A stretch of DNA of 64,000 nucleotides from NCBI GenBank assembly GCA_026874595.1, contig CM049306.1, forward strand, positions 8,736,519 to 8,800,518, written 5' to 3'. This stretch comes from Sipunculus nudus. Taxonomy: Eukaryota > Annelida > Sipuncula > Golfingiida > Sipunculidae. The notes beneath the pieces are model-generated. The model was given only the letters and a program-made list of their open reading frames with translations. It was not told the DNA's origin and made no database searches. Within the stretch, counting starts at the first letter, position 1. Each line of letters starts with the position of its first letter. This document shows positions 24,700 through 36,050 of this stretch, piece after piece. The position numbers and the translations under genes were made by a program.

Positions 24700-25359
24700 T
24701 GATAGGAGCTCATAAGTTTGAAGATGGCCAATTAAGTTGTACCTTGGCTTGGCAGGAAGATGATTTTGAGCACCCAGTCAGTCAGATAGGGCACAAATTG
24801 TATCCGCTAGGCCTAGAATCTTCTGAGATGATATTCGGGCAGATCCTGGGTAAATCTGCATGGAAACCTGAAATTAGGTCATGGTGAACTATATCCTGTG
24901 AGCCATGAGTCATTTCAGCACCCTGACAATCAGATGGGCACAAATTGTATCTGCCAGCCCTAAAATATTTCAATGCCATATACAGGGAAGTCTTGGGCAA
25001 TCTTAAATTAGGTCATATTGACCTATATTACTGGCCAAAACATTTTAAGCACCTAGACAGTCAGATAGGGTACAAAACTTCACTGTTGGACTAGAATCTT
25101 CTGTCTTGATATCCAGGGATGTTCTTCAAAATTGTGCATGGTCATTTTTAGCTCAGCCAACTGCATAAAAAAGGCTAGATTTAATGGGAATGGCAGGACA
25201 TATTATCATGAAACTTTTTTTTCTTGTTGATTTTGAAGAACTTTAATTACTAGTGTTTAATGTGAGATTCACATAAAAAAATTGGCATTCAGGTGATAAA
25301 ATTCTTTTTGTGCATGTTTTCCTAGTCAGCTGAGCATCATGACCCATGGGTCACTTGTT
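24700..25359 (+). mobile_element. Helentron-like element, partial plus a short copy
   Basis: Blocks of GGGCACAAATTGTATCNGC and GAAATTAGGTCAT match the core of the family at 62.3-63.2 kb but lack its 5' end. A short copy with its own TTTTTAGCTCAGCCAACTG start at 25147 ends at 25359. Its 3' end is the family terminus with GTCAGCTGAGCATC and the perfect 14-bp palindrome TGACCCATGGGTCA followed by CTTGTT. Confidence 0.72.
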
Positions 25360-25360
25360 A

Positions 25361-28300
25361 GCGCAGGAGTGGGTTGCCATGTTGGCCTGAAAAGTGAAAT
25401 TGTGCATGTCCAAAAATCTTGTATGCCTCCAGCTCGTATTCAACAGTGGTGGCGCCATCTGCTATTGTTATTGTATGCTATCCATCTGTTTGTTTGCTTT
25501 AAATGAAAATCGTTCATATCTCATGAGTGGATGGATGTATCAGCTTGAAAATTTGCATGTTTATCTGTCTTGGATAGCTTTGTTGTAGACCAGACAGTTG
25601 GCTCCACCTGCTGTTCCATTTTTGTGGAATACATTGATGCACTTTTTCTCAGTAGTGGATTGGTGTCTGTGCCTGAAATTTTGCATGGTGTATCCATCTA
25701 TAGATCTGGTTTATGTTAAGATTGCACATATATGAGGAGTTAAATTGGCATCACTGATGCTACAAATTCGAAGTCATGCCATGTCAGGAACATTCAATGC
25801 CCAACTTTACCCATGCCTCTTTGATTTGGTGGATACATGTAGTCCCTTGTCGACTGCCTGTTTTCTAGTTTTACAGTTGAAGTCCCTTTGTAAATTGTTG
25901 TTATACAGACTTGAACAGTCAGAAGAGTCACTTTTGAAGTGCTCACAATTAAGTCTAGACTGCTTAGCTAATTAATTAAATTGCAGTCAAAGTTTTCTTA
26001 ATGCACCATGTCTCAAAATATAGTAAAAATGCAAACAAAACTAGATATTTCTTGGCACTGCAGGTGCCATAGTATCCCCAGACAATTAACCCCCCCCCCC
26101 TTAAGAATAGCCCCCCCCCCCCGATCTTTAGCAGCATATACTGACACTTGGCAAGCGACTATGGTTTTTTTCCATCTATCAGCTTGAGAAACAATATTTT
26201 TCACCAAATATAAGGACCAATATGTTGAATATCTTTTGGGAAAGGAGCATTGATTTATTTTATGAAAATGGGAAGGTAGGTGGTGCCACCTGTCTGGTTT
26301 ACGAGAAAATTTTCCAAGATGGATAGACATGCCAAATTTAAGACCTTAACCTTGAACCACTCCAGAGAAATGAGCAATTTTCACCCAAAGCATGTGTAGA
26401 GGTGGATGCCACCGCAAAACAATTGCAGATGGCACCACCAGTCTGTGTACAAGATGGAGCAGTCCAAGATCTATTGATATGCACAATCACAGGCCAATAG
26501 GGCAGATCATTCCTCAGAAAAGAGCATTAATTGTATCGCCAGACATAGTCTGGAGATACTATGGTTTAGGCACGGTTGCGCCGCCGCGGCCGCGATTTCT
26601 TTTGGACACAATAACTAAAAAAATATTTCAAGGATCTTTTTCAAACTTGACACATTTATAGATATAGGTGAGAGGACGAAGCCTATTTAAAATGGGGTCA
26701 TGACCTCAACTAGGAGAGTGACCTTGACCTTGAATAGATCCATTTTTGGGGAAAATCACACAAATTCTTAAATATCTCAAGAAATCTTTCATGGATTTAT
26801 CCAAAAATCAAGTTGGACAAAGATCTTGGATAGTGATGTCATGTACCGGAAACTGGTGGTGCCACCTAGTATCCTTTTCTTGTTTTTGTGCCGTTTAATA
26901 CCCCCATCATTGCCACTTGACATTACTTTTAGCATCACAAGTCAAAAACTGATTGACAGATTTCTTTAATATTATGCATGTACATAGGTATGGGTTATGG
27001 GATGATGTATATTAAAGTTGGGGTCATGACCTTTCCTTTGAGAGTGGCTTTGACCTTGAATATTACCATATATGGTGAAAATCACATAAAATCATGAATA
27101 TCTTAAAAAGGGATGCATGGATTGGTCCAAAAATCAAGTTGACGGAAGATCTTGGATAGTTTTGTTATTTGCAGAAGAAAGGTGGCGCCACCTGTTGTCC
27201 TTTTCTTGTTTTTTGCGCCTTTGAATACCCCATCATTGCCACTTGACAGTATATACTGTGAGCATTATAAGTCAAACAGTAATGGACAGATTTCTTTCAT
27301 GTTATGCATGTATATAGATATGGTTTATGGAATGAGGTATATTTAATTTTAAATTTAATTGTAAAATTTAATTTAATATAAATTATTTTTTTTAAATTTA
27401 ATTTTTTTTCAAATGTTGGATATTTTGGAATGCAGTTTATTGATTTGGGGTCATGACCGTGACTATGAGAGTGACCTTGACCTTGAATATTCCCATATTT
27501 GGTGAAAAACATAAAATCATGAATATCTTAAAAAGGGCCACTTGACAGCACTGTGAGCATTATAAGTCAAAAACCCCTTGATCAATTGTCCTTCCCAATC
27601 CAAAATATTCCTATATTTTGTACAAATGTTTCTCACATTCATTGCTAAAATACAAATACATCACATTATATCAACAAAATACCGCAAAAACTTCATTTGT
27701 CTGGCGATACTATGGCACCAGCGGTGCCAAGAAATGTCTAGTTTTTTTTATGGAAACAGGAAGGTAGGTGGTGCCACCTGTCTGGTTTACAAGAAAACTT
27801 TCCAAGATGGATGGACATGCCAAACTTCAGACCAATACCTTGAACCAATCAGAAGATATGAGCAATTTTCACCCAAATCACATGTACAGTTTGACGCCAT
27901 GCCAAAACAATTGCAGATGGTGCCACCAGTCTTGAGTACAAGATGGAGGAGACCAAAATCTATGAATATACACATTTTCAGGCCAATAGGACAAATCACT
28001 TCTCAGAAAAGGGCATTAATTTATTCTACAACAACAGGAAGGTAGGTGGCTCCACCTGTCTGGTTTATGAGTAAACTTTCCAAGATGGATGGACATGCCA
28101 AATTTCAGACTTATACCTTGAACCACTCCAGAGATATGAGCAATTTTCACCTAAAGCAAACGTACAGATGGACGCCACACAATTACGATTGCAGATAGAG
28201 CCACCAGTCTTCAATACAAAATTGAGGTATCAAAGATCAATGGACATGCACAATTTCAGCCCTACTGTCCATTAGTTTTAGACTTATAGTGCTCCCAGTA

Positions 28301-29970
28301 CTGTCAAGAGGCAATGATGAGGATTAAAAGGTCCAAAAACAAGAAATGGACAGAAGGTGGTGCCACCTGTCTTCCAAAGAAGACACAACTATCTAAGATC
28401 TTTGGTTAAATTGATTTTTGGACCAATCCATGCATCCCTTATTGAGATATTTATGATTTTGTGTGATTTTTCACCATATATGGCAATTTTCAAGGTCAAG
28501 GCCACTCTCATAGGTAAGGTCATGACCCCAATTAAAATATACATCATCCTATAACCCATGTCTATGAATATGCATAATATGAAAGAATTCTGTCCATTAG
28601 TTTTAGACTTATACTGCTCACAGTACTGTTAAGTGGCGATGATGGGGTATTAAAAGGAGCAAAAACAAGAAAAGAATAAGAGGTGGTGCGACCAGTTTCC
28701 GGTATATGACAACACTATCCAAGATCTTCGGTCAAGTTGATTTTTGGATCAATCCATGCATGATTTCTTGAGATATTTAAGAATTTGTGTGATTTTCCCA
28801 CAAAATGGACCTATTAAAGGTCAAGGTCATTCTCCTAGTGAAGTTCATGACCCCATTTTAAATAGGCTTCATCCTCTCACCCATATCTATGCACATGTTT
28901 AGTTTGGTAAAGATCCATAAAACATTTTTTGAGTTATCGCATCCAAACAAAATCTCTGTAGTGGCGGCGGCGGCGGCGCGACCATGCTTAAACCATAGTA
29001 TCCCCACTTTGTCTGAGGATACAATAAATAGTTGGCACCACCAGTCTTATTCTGTATTAACAATAAGAATACCAAAGTTTCAGGACAAGACATGAACACA
29101 TCTGGGGAAATGACACAATGGCTGGAACTAGGCAGTCTCAGTTTTATAGGTGGCACAGCCAGTCTTGCTCACTTAACAAATATATGACGACCAATGATCA
29201 CCACATGTTTTAGGGCAGTACATGAATCCACTGCTGAGAAAATGACATAATTGCTGTTTTTTGTCATGCTCAAAAACAAGAGTGAAATTTGTGAATAAAA
29301 ATATAGATGGCACCACCAGTCCAGTTCAAGTCATCAAACTATCCATGATCAATGAGCATACCAAGTTTCACGGCAATAGACAACTGACAGCTGAGAAAAT
29401 GGCTCAATAGCTCTTAATTGGCAGTCTAAAAAACACAACTAAATATTTGTAATAAATGAATAAACAAGAGGTAGCACCACTAGTTTCATAGTGCAATCAA
29501 CCTTTCCAAGCTGATATGCAAAACATCCATTTACTCTTTAGATTTTCGAGATTTCATGAAATTTTAATAAAAATGGATGAAATGCAGTGATATTCAACAA
29601 AGTAAAGTAACATTTCTAACAAAATTTAGTTGAAAATTTACAAGCTGACATTAATATATATGAAATGAGATACTTTATTTTAATTTTGTATTTTAAATGA
29701 GTCTCACATTCATAGTGCAAAAACATGTTTTTGCTATGTAACTCACAGATTATAGATCACTATGACCTATTTAATTTGGAGGTTTCATAGGGGATTTCAC
29801 CAGGACCTGTTTGGATGTTACGCAAGAACTTTCTAGGTCTAACAGTTATGATCTGTTCCCTGCTAACAGACGGCCTGCTGGAAGGCGGGAAAGGCAGCAG
29901 TCAAAGACCCATTGCTATAGCTTAAGCCTGACTTACAGTGAGCTAAGCTAAAAAAAGTTAGATGTGTATG
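25361..29970. mobile_element. Mosaic of related non-autonomous elements with a large inverted repeat
   Basis: The region is built from diverged units sharing GGTGGNGCCACCTG, CCAAGATGGATGGACATGCC and GTCATGACCCC. Direct copies lie at about 26270, 27765 and 28040. The segment 26.53-27.3 kb pairs in reverse complement with 28.3-29.0 kb, centred near 27.78 kb. A minus-oriented 5' terminus (TTTTTTTAGCTTAGCTCACT) lies near 29950, matching the plus-oriented one at 60650. No gene is supported; the short ORFs are inconsistent and non-conserved. Confidence 0.65.
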
Positions 29971-31077
29971 TCCAATATGCCTGATTAAACAATGGATTTT
30001 CCATCAGTTGAACTAATATATTGTATTTATACAGCCTTGAAAAGGGACTGTTTATATATTTGTTGACAGTACTCTGCTTGTACAAATTATTACTCTAATC
30101 ATGTACATTTATTTTGCATCATAACAGTTACGTGTATGAAGGGTGTCAGAATAAACCATCACAGTCTCTGAGATGTTATCTGGATGTACTAGAGGTATTT
30201 AACAACGTGACGGGAAAAGTATAAGGTTATTGAGGAAAAGGCTGGAGATATAGTTTAATGAAGTTCTGGTTAAAAAAAAGACTATCTGCATTGTCTGCTG
30301 GCAATATCGATGAAGTTATCCCAGTCAGAATGGTGACAATGAATTATTTCACCAAATGCTGAGTCCACTGCTAAATGTGGGTACTGACTGTCTTGCCTTA
30401 ATATTAATTGAAATGTGAATGTAATGTCACTTTAGACACTCAAAGGCATAAATATTTGTGTTTCTTTTAATCTATTTTGTCAGATACATTATAATTCAAC
30501 AACTCCTGTCAGCTGTTAGCGCCAGATCGGCCCTCTGACATTATGGCCAGATCACTGGCTTGCCAGAGTGCCTGGACATCTAACTCTGAGGATCGCATTA
30601 TAAGGCCCCTTGAGGATGCAAATATTTTTGTCATTTTTGACAATGCCTCATTGCTTCCAAGTATCGTGTCACTTCAAATAAACCCACTAGACCTTTTAAT
30701 AAGTTTCTTATCTCTCCAATGACACCTACCATGTGTGTGAACTATTCCATTATAACCCAATATATTTGTATATTGTTCTGCATGTATGGGAGATTTCTAC
30801 CTGTGGTCTGCCTGCTGACTGTATGCCGAGATATGGTTATAAAGCGTGGCATGGACTTGCAGGGCGGTTCTCAATTTGGCTTGTGTCACGACTCAGTAGG
30901 GGGTCCTAACTGAGTCATGTTTGTCACGGCTAGTCAGCTGTTTAATCCTAACATCAGGCCAACTCCAAAACTATTGCTATTATTATACATTCATTTATTG
31001 ACTCATCACTGATATCTGCACACTTGAATAGATATATTCATTCCACAAGTAAGAAAACATATATCATTTTATATCAC
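29971..31077. other. Intron between element mosaic and TALE copy 2
   Basis: No gene recognised. The right-hand part (about 30940-31077) is homologous in inverted orientation to the 3' flank of TALE copy 3 (about 56730-56970), sharing TTTTGGAGTTGGCCTG and AGTGTGCAGATATCAGT. Confidence 0.55.
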
Positions 31078-31083
31078 TTTATT
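31078..31083 (-). terminator. Poly(A) signal of TALE copy 2
   Basis: Minus-strand AATAAA in the context TTAATAAAGTGATAT, matching AAATAAAGTGATAT at 56727 downstream of copy 3. Conservation of this 3'UTR end supports its use. The 38-bp array would lie inside the 3'UTR. Confidence 0.65.
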
Positions 31084-31310
31084 AATATATACATATGGCA
31101 CTTTGTTCTTATAATTATATAATGATACATGAAACACTGCACACATATTTTAATCACATACAGTGATATACATAACATGATTTACAGATCTTTATACAAA
31201 TAAATACTAAATGACTTTTTGTACAGTGTGATATGAGGGCTTAAGATGAGAAATAAAACAAAGAATGGGACATGAAATCATGAAAAAATGTCACAAAGTC
31301 AGTCTCTTTA

Positions 31311-31982
31311 ACGTGGCTGGTCCTCATGCTGGGCTGTAGGTACATCAGTGTAGCCTGGTCCTCTTTCTGGGCTGCAGGTACATCAATGTAGCCTGGTCCT
31401 CTTTCCAGGCTGTAGGTACATCAGTGTAGCCTAGTCCTCTTTCCGGGCTGTAGGTACATCAGTGTAGCCTGGTCCTCATGCTGGGCTGCAGGTACATCAG
31501 TGTAGACTGGTTCTCTTGCTTTGCTGCAGGTACATCAGTGTAGCCTGGTTCTCTTGATGGGCTGTAGGTACATCAGTGTAGCCTGGTCCTCTTGGTTGGC
31601 TGCAGGTACATCAGTGTAGCCTGGTCCTCTTGCTGGGCTGCAGGTACATCAGTGTAGACTGGTTCTCTTGCTTTACTGCAGGTACATCAGTGTAGCCTGG
31701 TTCTCTTGCTGGGCTGCAGGTACATCAGTGTAGCCTGGTCTTCCTACTGGGCTGCAGGTACATCAGTGTAGCCTGGTTCTCTTGATGGGCTGCAGGTACA
31801 TCAGTGTAGCCTTTTCCTCTTGCTGGGCTGCAGGTACATCAGTGTAGACTGGTTCTCTTGCTTTGCTGCAGGTACATCAGTGTAGCCTGGTCCTCTTGCT
31901 GGGCTGCAGGTACATCAGTGTAGGCTGGCTCTCATGCTGGGCTGCAGGTACATCAGTGTAGCCTGGTTCTCTTGCTGGGCAC
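31311..31982 (-). repeat. 38-bp array from the 3' end of TALE copy 2
   Basis: About 18 copies of the same 38-bp unit as at copies 1 and 3, starting with the last codons and stop of copy 2. The copies are less homogeneous than at copy 1 and include variants such as TAGACTGGTTCTCTTGCTTT. Confidence 0.93.
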
Positions 31983-33203
31983 CAGATTCTGTTGGATGAG
32001 ACTGGAGATCTCTTGTACGATGACACCAGGAACTGCCCCGCTGTTACTTGCTGTTAAGTTCTGACACAGGCTGAGCAGTTGCTCCTCCAGCTTCCTCTTC
32101 TGTCTCTTGGGGCCTGTGTTGAAGCTGCGGTTACGTCTGTTGTTGAACCACGAGTTGACCTGGGTCAGGGTGATGCCTCCTCGCTGTGCCATGTCTTCCT
32201 TCTCCTCTTGACTGGGGTAGGGGTGAGCCAGGTGTTGATCAAACCAGCTGTCCATGATGGTTACAGCCTCCTTGCTCAGGAACTTGGGTTTACAGCGAGA
32301 CTTGGTCCTTGTCTGTCTCTGTTCTGGACAGGTAGTGACACTGCTGGCAGGCTCCTGCTGCTCTGTAGTTACTGTCACTGTGGTGGTGACAGATTTCTGA
32401 GTCTTGTTGACTGTGACAGGTTTGTGTGGTGTTCGTTTGATGAGAGATGTTGGTGACAGTGGTGGGAAGACATCCTCCTCTGTGAATGACAGCGGTGACA
32501 GAGGAAGCAGATCTTCCCTACTGATCCCAGACAGTGAGAGGGCTATAGCAATGGTGCTGTTCTTGTCTCTGCTGGTACAGTCAGGGCTGCTGGTATTCTC
32601 TGATTCCTTGCTGTTTCTCAAGTCTTTAGATGGTGTTGGTGAGTAGCTACTGCTGCCCTCTAGTGACAGTGATGGTAACGAGTGTATCCCTGAGTCTCTG
32701 GTGGTTGAAGGTGTGTTGTTGAAGCTCTGTTTGCTGCTAGACAGATCCTGAGTGAACCTTGACCCCTGACCTCTGGTGACCTGTGAGTGCCAATTGGGTG
32801 TAGAGTGTACAGGTGTGTAGTACATCAGCTGGGGACTGCTGGGTACACTGGTGCCTGGGTACAGGTACTGCTGGCTGGGGTAGCTCCACTGGGGGTACAT
32901 GTAGCTACTGACTGCTGGTGAGTAGCCTGATGCTGGATGAACCCCTGGCTGTGCTGGTGTGGTGCTGTATCTGCACATGTCCATGTGGTGCAGTCCTTTG
33001 GTGACACCTCCATACTGTGGTGAATGGTATCCTGGGTAGCCATAGTGAGGATACTGCTGGGTACCAGTGACCTGTGCTGCCCTCTGTGTATAACTCAGGT
33101 TCTGATGGTCTTTGTGGTATCCCAGTTGACCTGGAAATGACCCCTGTGTACCAGTCTGTGATGTTTGTCCCACAACCTTGTATCTGGTCTGAAGTAGATC
33201 CAT
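31953..33203 (-). CDS. TALE-class homeobox gene, copy 2
   Basis: An intact intronless ORF of 416 residues starting MDLLQTRYKVVGQTSQ, nearly identical to the other two copies over its whole length. The TALE homeodomain again has HLAHPYPSQEEKEDMAQRGG and helix 3 QVNSWFNNRRNR. It differs from copy 1 at a few positions, for example AVTIMDSWF for AVAIMDSWF and GITLTQV for GITVTQV. The C-terminus is PSKRTRLH with V instead of Q before it. Very few replacement changes lie in the homeodomain while the N-terminal region varies, suggesting selection on DNA binding. It is antisense to AP5B1, in the same intron as copy 1, about 8.8 kb apart. Confidence 0.92.
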   Translation of the reverse strand: MDLLQTRYKVVGQTSQTGTQGSFPGQLGYHKDHQNLSYTQRAAQVTGTQQYPHYGYPGYHSPQYGGVTKGLHHMDMCRYSTTPAQPGVHPASGYSPAVSSYMYPQWSYPSQQYLYPGTSVPSSPQLMYYTPVHSTPNWHSQVTRGQGSRFTQDLSSSKQSFNNTPSTTRDSGIHSLPSLSLEGSSSYSPTPSKDLRNSKESENTSSPDCTSRDKNSTIAIALSLSGISREDLLPLSPLSFTEEDVFPPLSPTSLIKRTPHKPVTVNKTQKSVTTTVTVTTEQQEPASSVTTCPEQRQTRTKSRCKPKFLSKEAVTIMDSWFDQHLAHPYPSQEEKEDMAQRGGITLTQVNSWFNNRRNRSFNTGPKRQKRKLEEQLLSLCQNLTASNSGAVPGVIVQEISSLIQQNLVPSKRTRLH

Positions 33204-33540
33204 GATGAAGTGATGATTACAAACAACAAGAGCAGTGTTACTTGATGGTTACTCAGTCACTGTGATGTACTCACAACATGAGCTCAGTATTTATACTCCA
33301 TCACACAAACTGACAGGTTTGACACTAGTTTTTGTCAACACCTTACAAGTGACACTAACAATGACATCACTGTTCAGGAATTTGTCAAACTCAGCTCAGT
33401 AAGCCATACAGTGAAGTTTGTGAGTTTGTTTGGAGGTTTAATTAATTAGTCCTGAGTTTGTTTGATTCAAACTGTCACTGAGTCCTGAGTAGCAGGAGTC
33501 ACTCAGTTGGAAATCATTAGAGCACTGTATACTTGTTACC
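33204..33540 (-). promoter_or_regulatory. Conserved upstream block of TALE copy 2
   Basis: Homologous to 23132-23480 and, in inverted orientation, 54550-54890. It shares TGACAGGTTTGACAC, ACTTGTAAGGTGTTGAC, AATTAATTAAACCTCC and repeated ACTCA/TGAGT motifs. Similarity fades beyond about 33540. Confidence 0.6.
33288..33295 (-). promoter_or_regulatory. TATA box of TALE copy 2
   Basis: TATAAATA on the minus strand, about 92 bp before the ATG, in the same CTGAGCTCATGTTGTGAG context as the other copies. Confidence 0.75.
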
Positions 33541-33712
33541 AAAAATCAGGCATTAAAAATGTTTAATAGAATCTTACTAATTAGTGTCCACTTGATGAAA
33601 AGAATATTTCAGCTGATGAACAGTTAATGATATCAAATTGCTTGGTTTAGTTAACATTACACTTTATTTAGAGTATGAATAAAACTAATTTTATCTTTAA
33701 TCTTGAGTAAAT

Positions 33713-33771
<59 letters not shown>

Positions 33772-34465
33772 AATAAATAGAGTAATAAATAGATCATAGC
33801 ATTTTCATTTATAAATAATTCAGATGTTCTATTTCAGGTGTATTCATTTAGAAATAGGAGAGTTTATTACCCTATCAGGACTATCTCCTTAAAATGATAC
33901 AGAGTCTATCTGCAACATTATTATGTTTTAACAGAAAAGTGCAAATGTATTACATTATGATGTAATGAGAATATTACTAACTTATAATATATTAAAAAAA
34001 ATTAAGGACTTTTATCTTAATTGTAACAGAGACTTACCAACTCAAAATCAGCTCACAGTAACAAAAACCAATTAATTAACCTTTTCCATTATTATTTAAT
34101 AGTAACAGAGATGTATATCTTTTCAATAAGTTTGATATCTGAATTATTATTTGGGTACATGTAATTTTTATTAAAATTTTAGTGTCTACTCTCATATTGT
34201 GAAGAGTTGGTCTGCCATTCTGCGCAGCATAATATTTCCCTGAATTAAATAACTTTCCAAAGCTGATATTGAGCTGCATGCTGCTACTAGACTGAGTAGG
34301 AAGGCAAAGTGTGAACTGTAAAGATGGGACTGACACCATCCATGATATCAGACTATAAACCCCAAAGTTTACCTGTAAACATAATGTAAAATACATTCCT
34401 TACATATAATTCACAAACTGTTGTGAGTAGTATGTTTTCTGGACATCTTTGATGTTTCTTTGCAG
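33541..34465. other. AP5B1 intron, distal part, with (AT)n tract
   Basis: An (AT)n microsatellite lies at about 33717-33775. The rest is AT-rich intron that ends in the TTTCTTTGCAG acceptor. No gene seen. Confidence 0.6.
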
Positions 34466-34619
34466 AAAAAGCAGTGACCATCTTGGAGACATGTTTAGCA
34501 AATCTGTACAAGGTGGTGTCAATGGGCGCATCAGGGAGAGTAGTTTCTGTTTTATTCCAGTGTTTGTATCACATCTTCTGCCAAAGCCAGCACCAGCTCA
34601 TAGCAGACCTTATCATCAG
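34466..34619 (+). CDS. AP5B1: AP5B1 exon 5 of window
   Basis: Exon of 154 bp, phase 1 in and phase 2 out, acceptor TTTCTTTGCAG and donor ATCAG|GTAAGT. The codon split with the exon at 17912 gives GAA. It encodes KAVTILETCLANLYKVVSMG, then VVSVLFQCLYHIFCQSQHQL, aligning with the ALATLCFQASYLVACCLAG helix of human AP5B1. Another open frame across the exon does not fit the neighbours. Strong match and correct phase. Confidence 0.87.
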
Positions 34620-34805
34620 GTAAGTACCTGTACAACACAGGCAGTTCAGGTCATATTCAGTTTAGGTTAGACCGTATCTTTGCAACACAAGTAGTATAAG
34701 TCATACTCATTTTAGGATAATCCCTGTTAGACCCAGTGGCATTAATTCTTCAAGGGTGGGGTCGGGGATGACTTGCATGGGAGAATAATTAAAGTTGGGG
34801 CTTTT

Positions 34806-34806
<1 letters not shown>

Positions 34807-34890
<84 letters not shown>
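34807..34890. repeat. (TA)n microsatellite
   Basis: About 40 AT dinucleotides on the left of a TIR transposon. A shorter (TA)n lies at the other end near 40531. Ile/Tyr-only frames here are artefacts. Confidence 0.95.
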
Positions 34891-35276
34891 CAGTCCAACC
34901 TGTCTGAACGACCACCTTTGAAATGCGGGCAACTGGCTATTATGACCACTGGATATCAGTCCCTTTTGAAATTCCGTTATAATATCTATAGACAAAACCT
35001 GTGAAAAACGACCACCTGGCTATTATGGATTACGGGCAGTTTTTCTCGACCAAAGCGATAAATTGACATGCCTAATGGGGGCACTCATTGAGCTACTTGT
35101 GACCAGCGCTGACTATTTGGTTGATTGACCATGTGTGAAGTTGCGATCACTTGCATAGCTGTTTGTTTTACTGGTGGTCGTTTGGGAGGAACCTTGACCC
35201 GGAGCCCTGGCTAGGCCACATGAATGGCTTACCGACCACATATGAATTGAGGTCCCCCGAAGTTAATCTGTGACCT

Positions 35277-36050
35277 GTGTCCCCATGGTTTGTCTTTGAT
35301 CTATTCAGTGTGTCAAGAAAGGAGTTAATTGTAATTATGGCAGACACTGTTGGACACTTACAAAAACAAATAGATATATTAGAGCTTTTTTGCTCCAGGT
35401 GGGGCATGGTAGTGAACTTGGTGAAAACAAAAGCAGTAGTATTCAGAAGGGGAGGCATATGTAGAAGGGTGGAAAGATGGTTTTATGTTGGGAAGGAAAT
35501 TGTGGTTACTCCAATCTATAAATATCTTGGAATAATGTTTTTTAGCAGATTACCATGGAACTTAGCACATAGCACATTGTCAACACAAGCAGAGAAAGCA
35601 TTGAATAGAATATATAGTATACAGTATAAATGTAACGGGTAACAGGTTGCCACCAGAAACTGCTGTTGAATTGTTTAATAAAATTGTTGTGCCAATTCTA
35701 ACATATGGAGCTGAAATATGCGGTTACAATAAAATTGAAATGAAAGAACGTGTACAAATTAAATACTGCAAACATATTTTGGGAGTAAATAGCACATGTA
35801 TAAATGCGGCAGTGTTAGGAGAGTTAGGAATGTTGCCACTGTATTGTATATATTATGTTAAATGCATTAAATACTGGTTACTTATACAGGAAATGGAAGT
35901 CAGCAGAATTCCAAAAAATTTTTATTTAAAAATGAAGGCACTAAGTGAATTAGGTAGAGTTACATGGGCTACAGCAGTTAAAACCTTATTATTTAGGTAC
36001 GGCTTTGGCTATGTATTGTTATCACAGGGTTTGGGGAACAAAGAACAATT
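35277..36050 (+). pseudogene. LINE RT C-terminal part, 5' of a nested insertion
   Basis: Two plus-strand frames with a shift near 35640 encode RT thumb and C-terminal regions (YKYLGIMFFSRLPWNL, then ILTYGAEICGY, then AVLGELGMLPLY). They are similar to the element at 45990-46469, so the same LINE family. The frame runs into the Helentron-like element at 36051 and continues at 38710. Confidence 0.82.

Noticed and set aside
28966-28985. CGG-type trinucleotide repeat as a possible CpG-island promoter
   Set aside because: It is a short GC-rich stretch with an inverted partner at 26577-26600 inside the element inverted repeat. No gene follows.
34449-34670. 73-residue ORF in the frame SSDHLGDMFSKSVQGG
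   Set aside because: It overlaps the AP5B1 exon in another frame. The alternative frame matches AP5B1 and fits both splice phases.
34707-35004. Ile-Tyr repeat ORFs
   Set aside because: They are translations of an (AT)n microsatellite.
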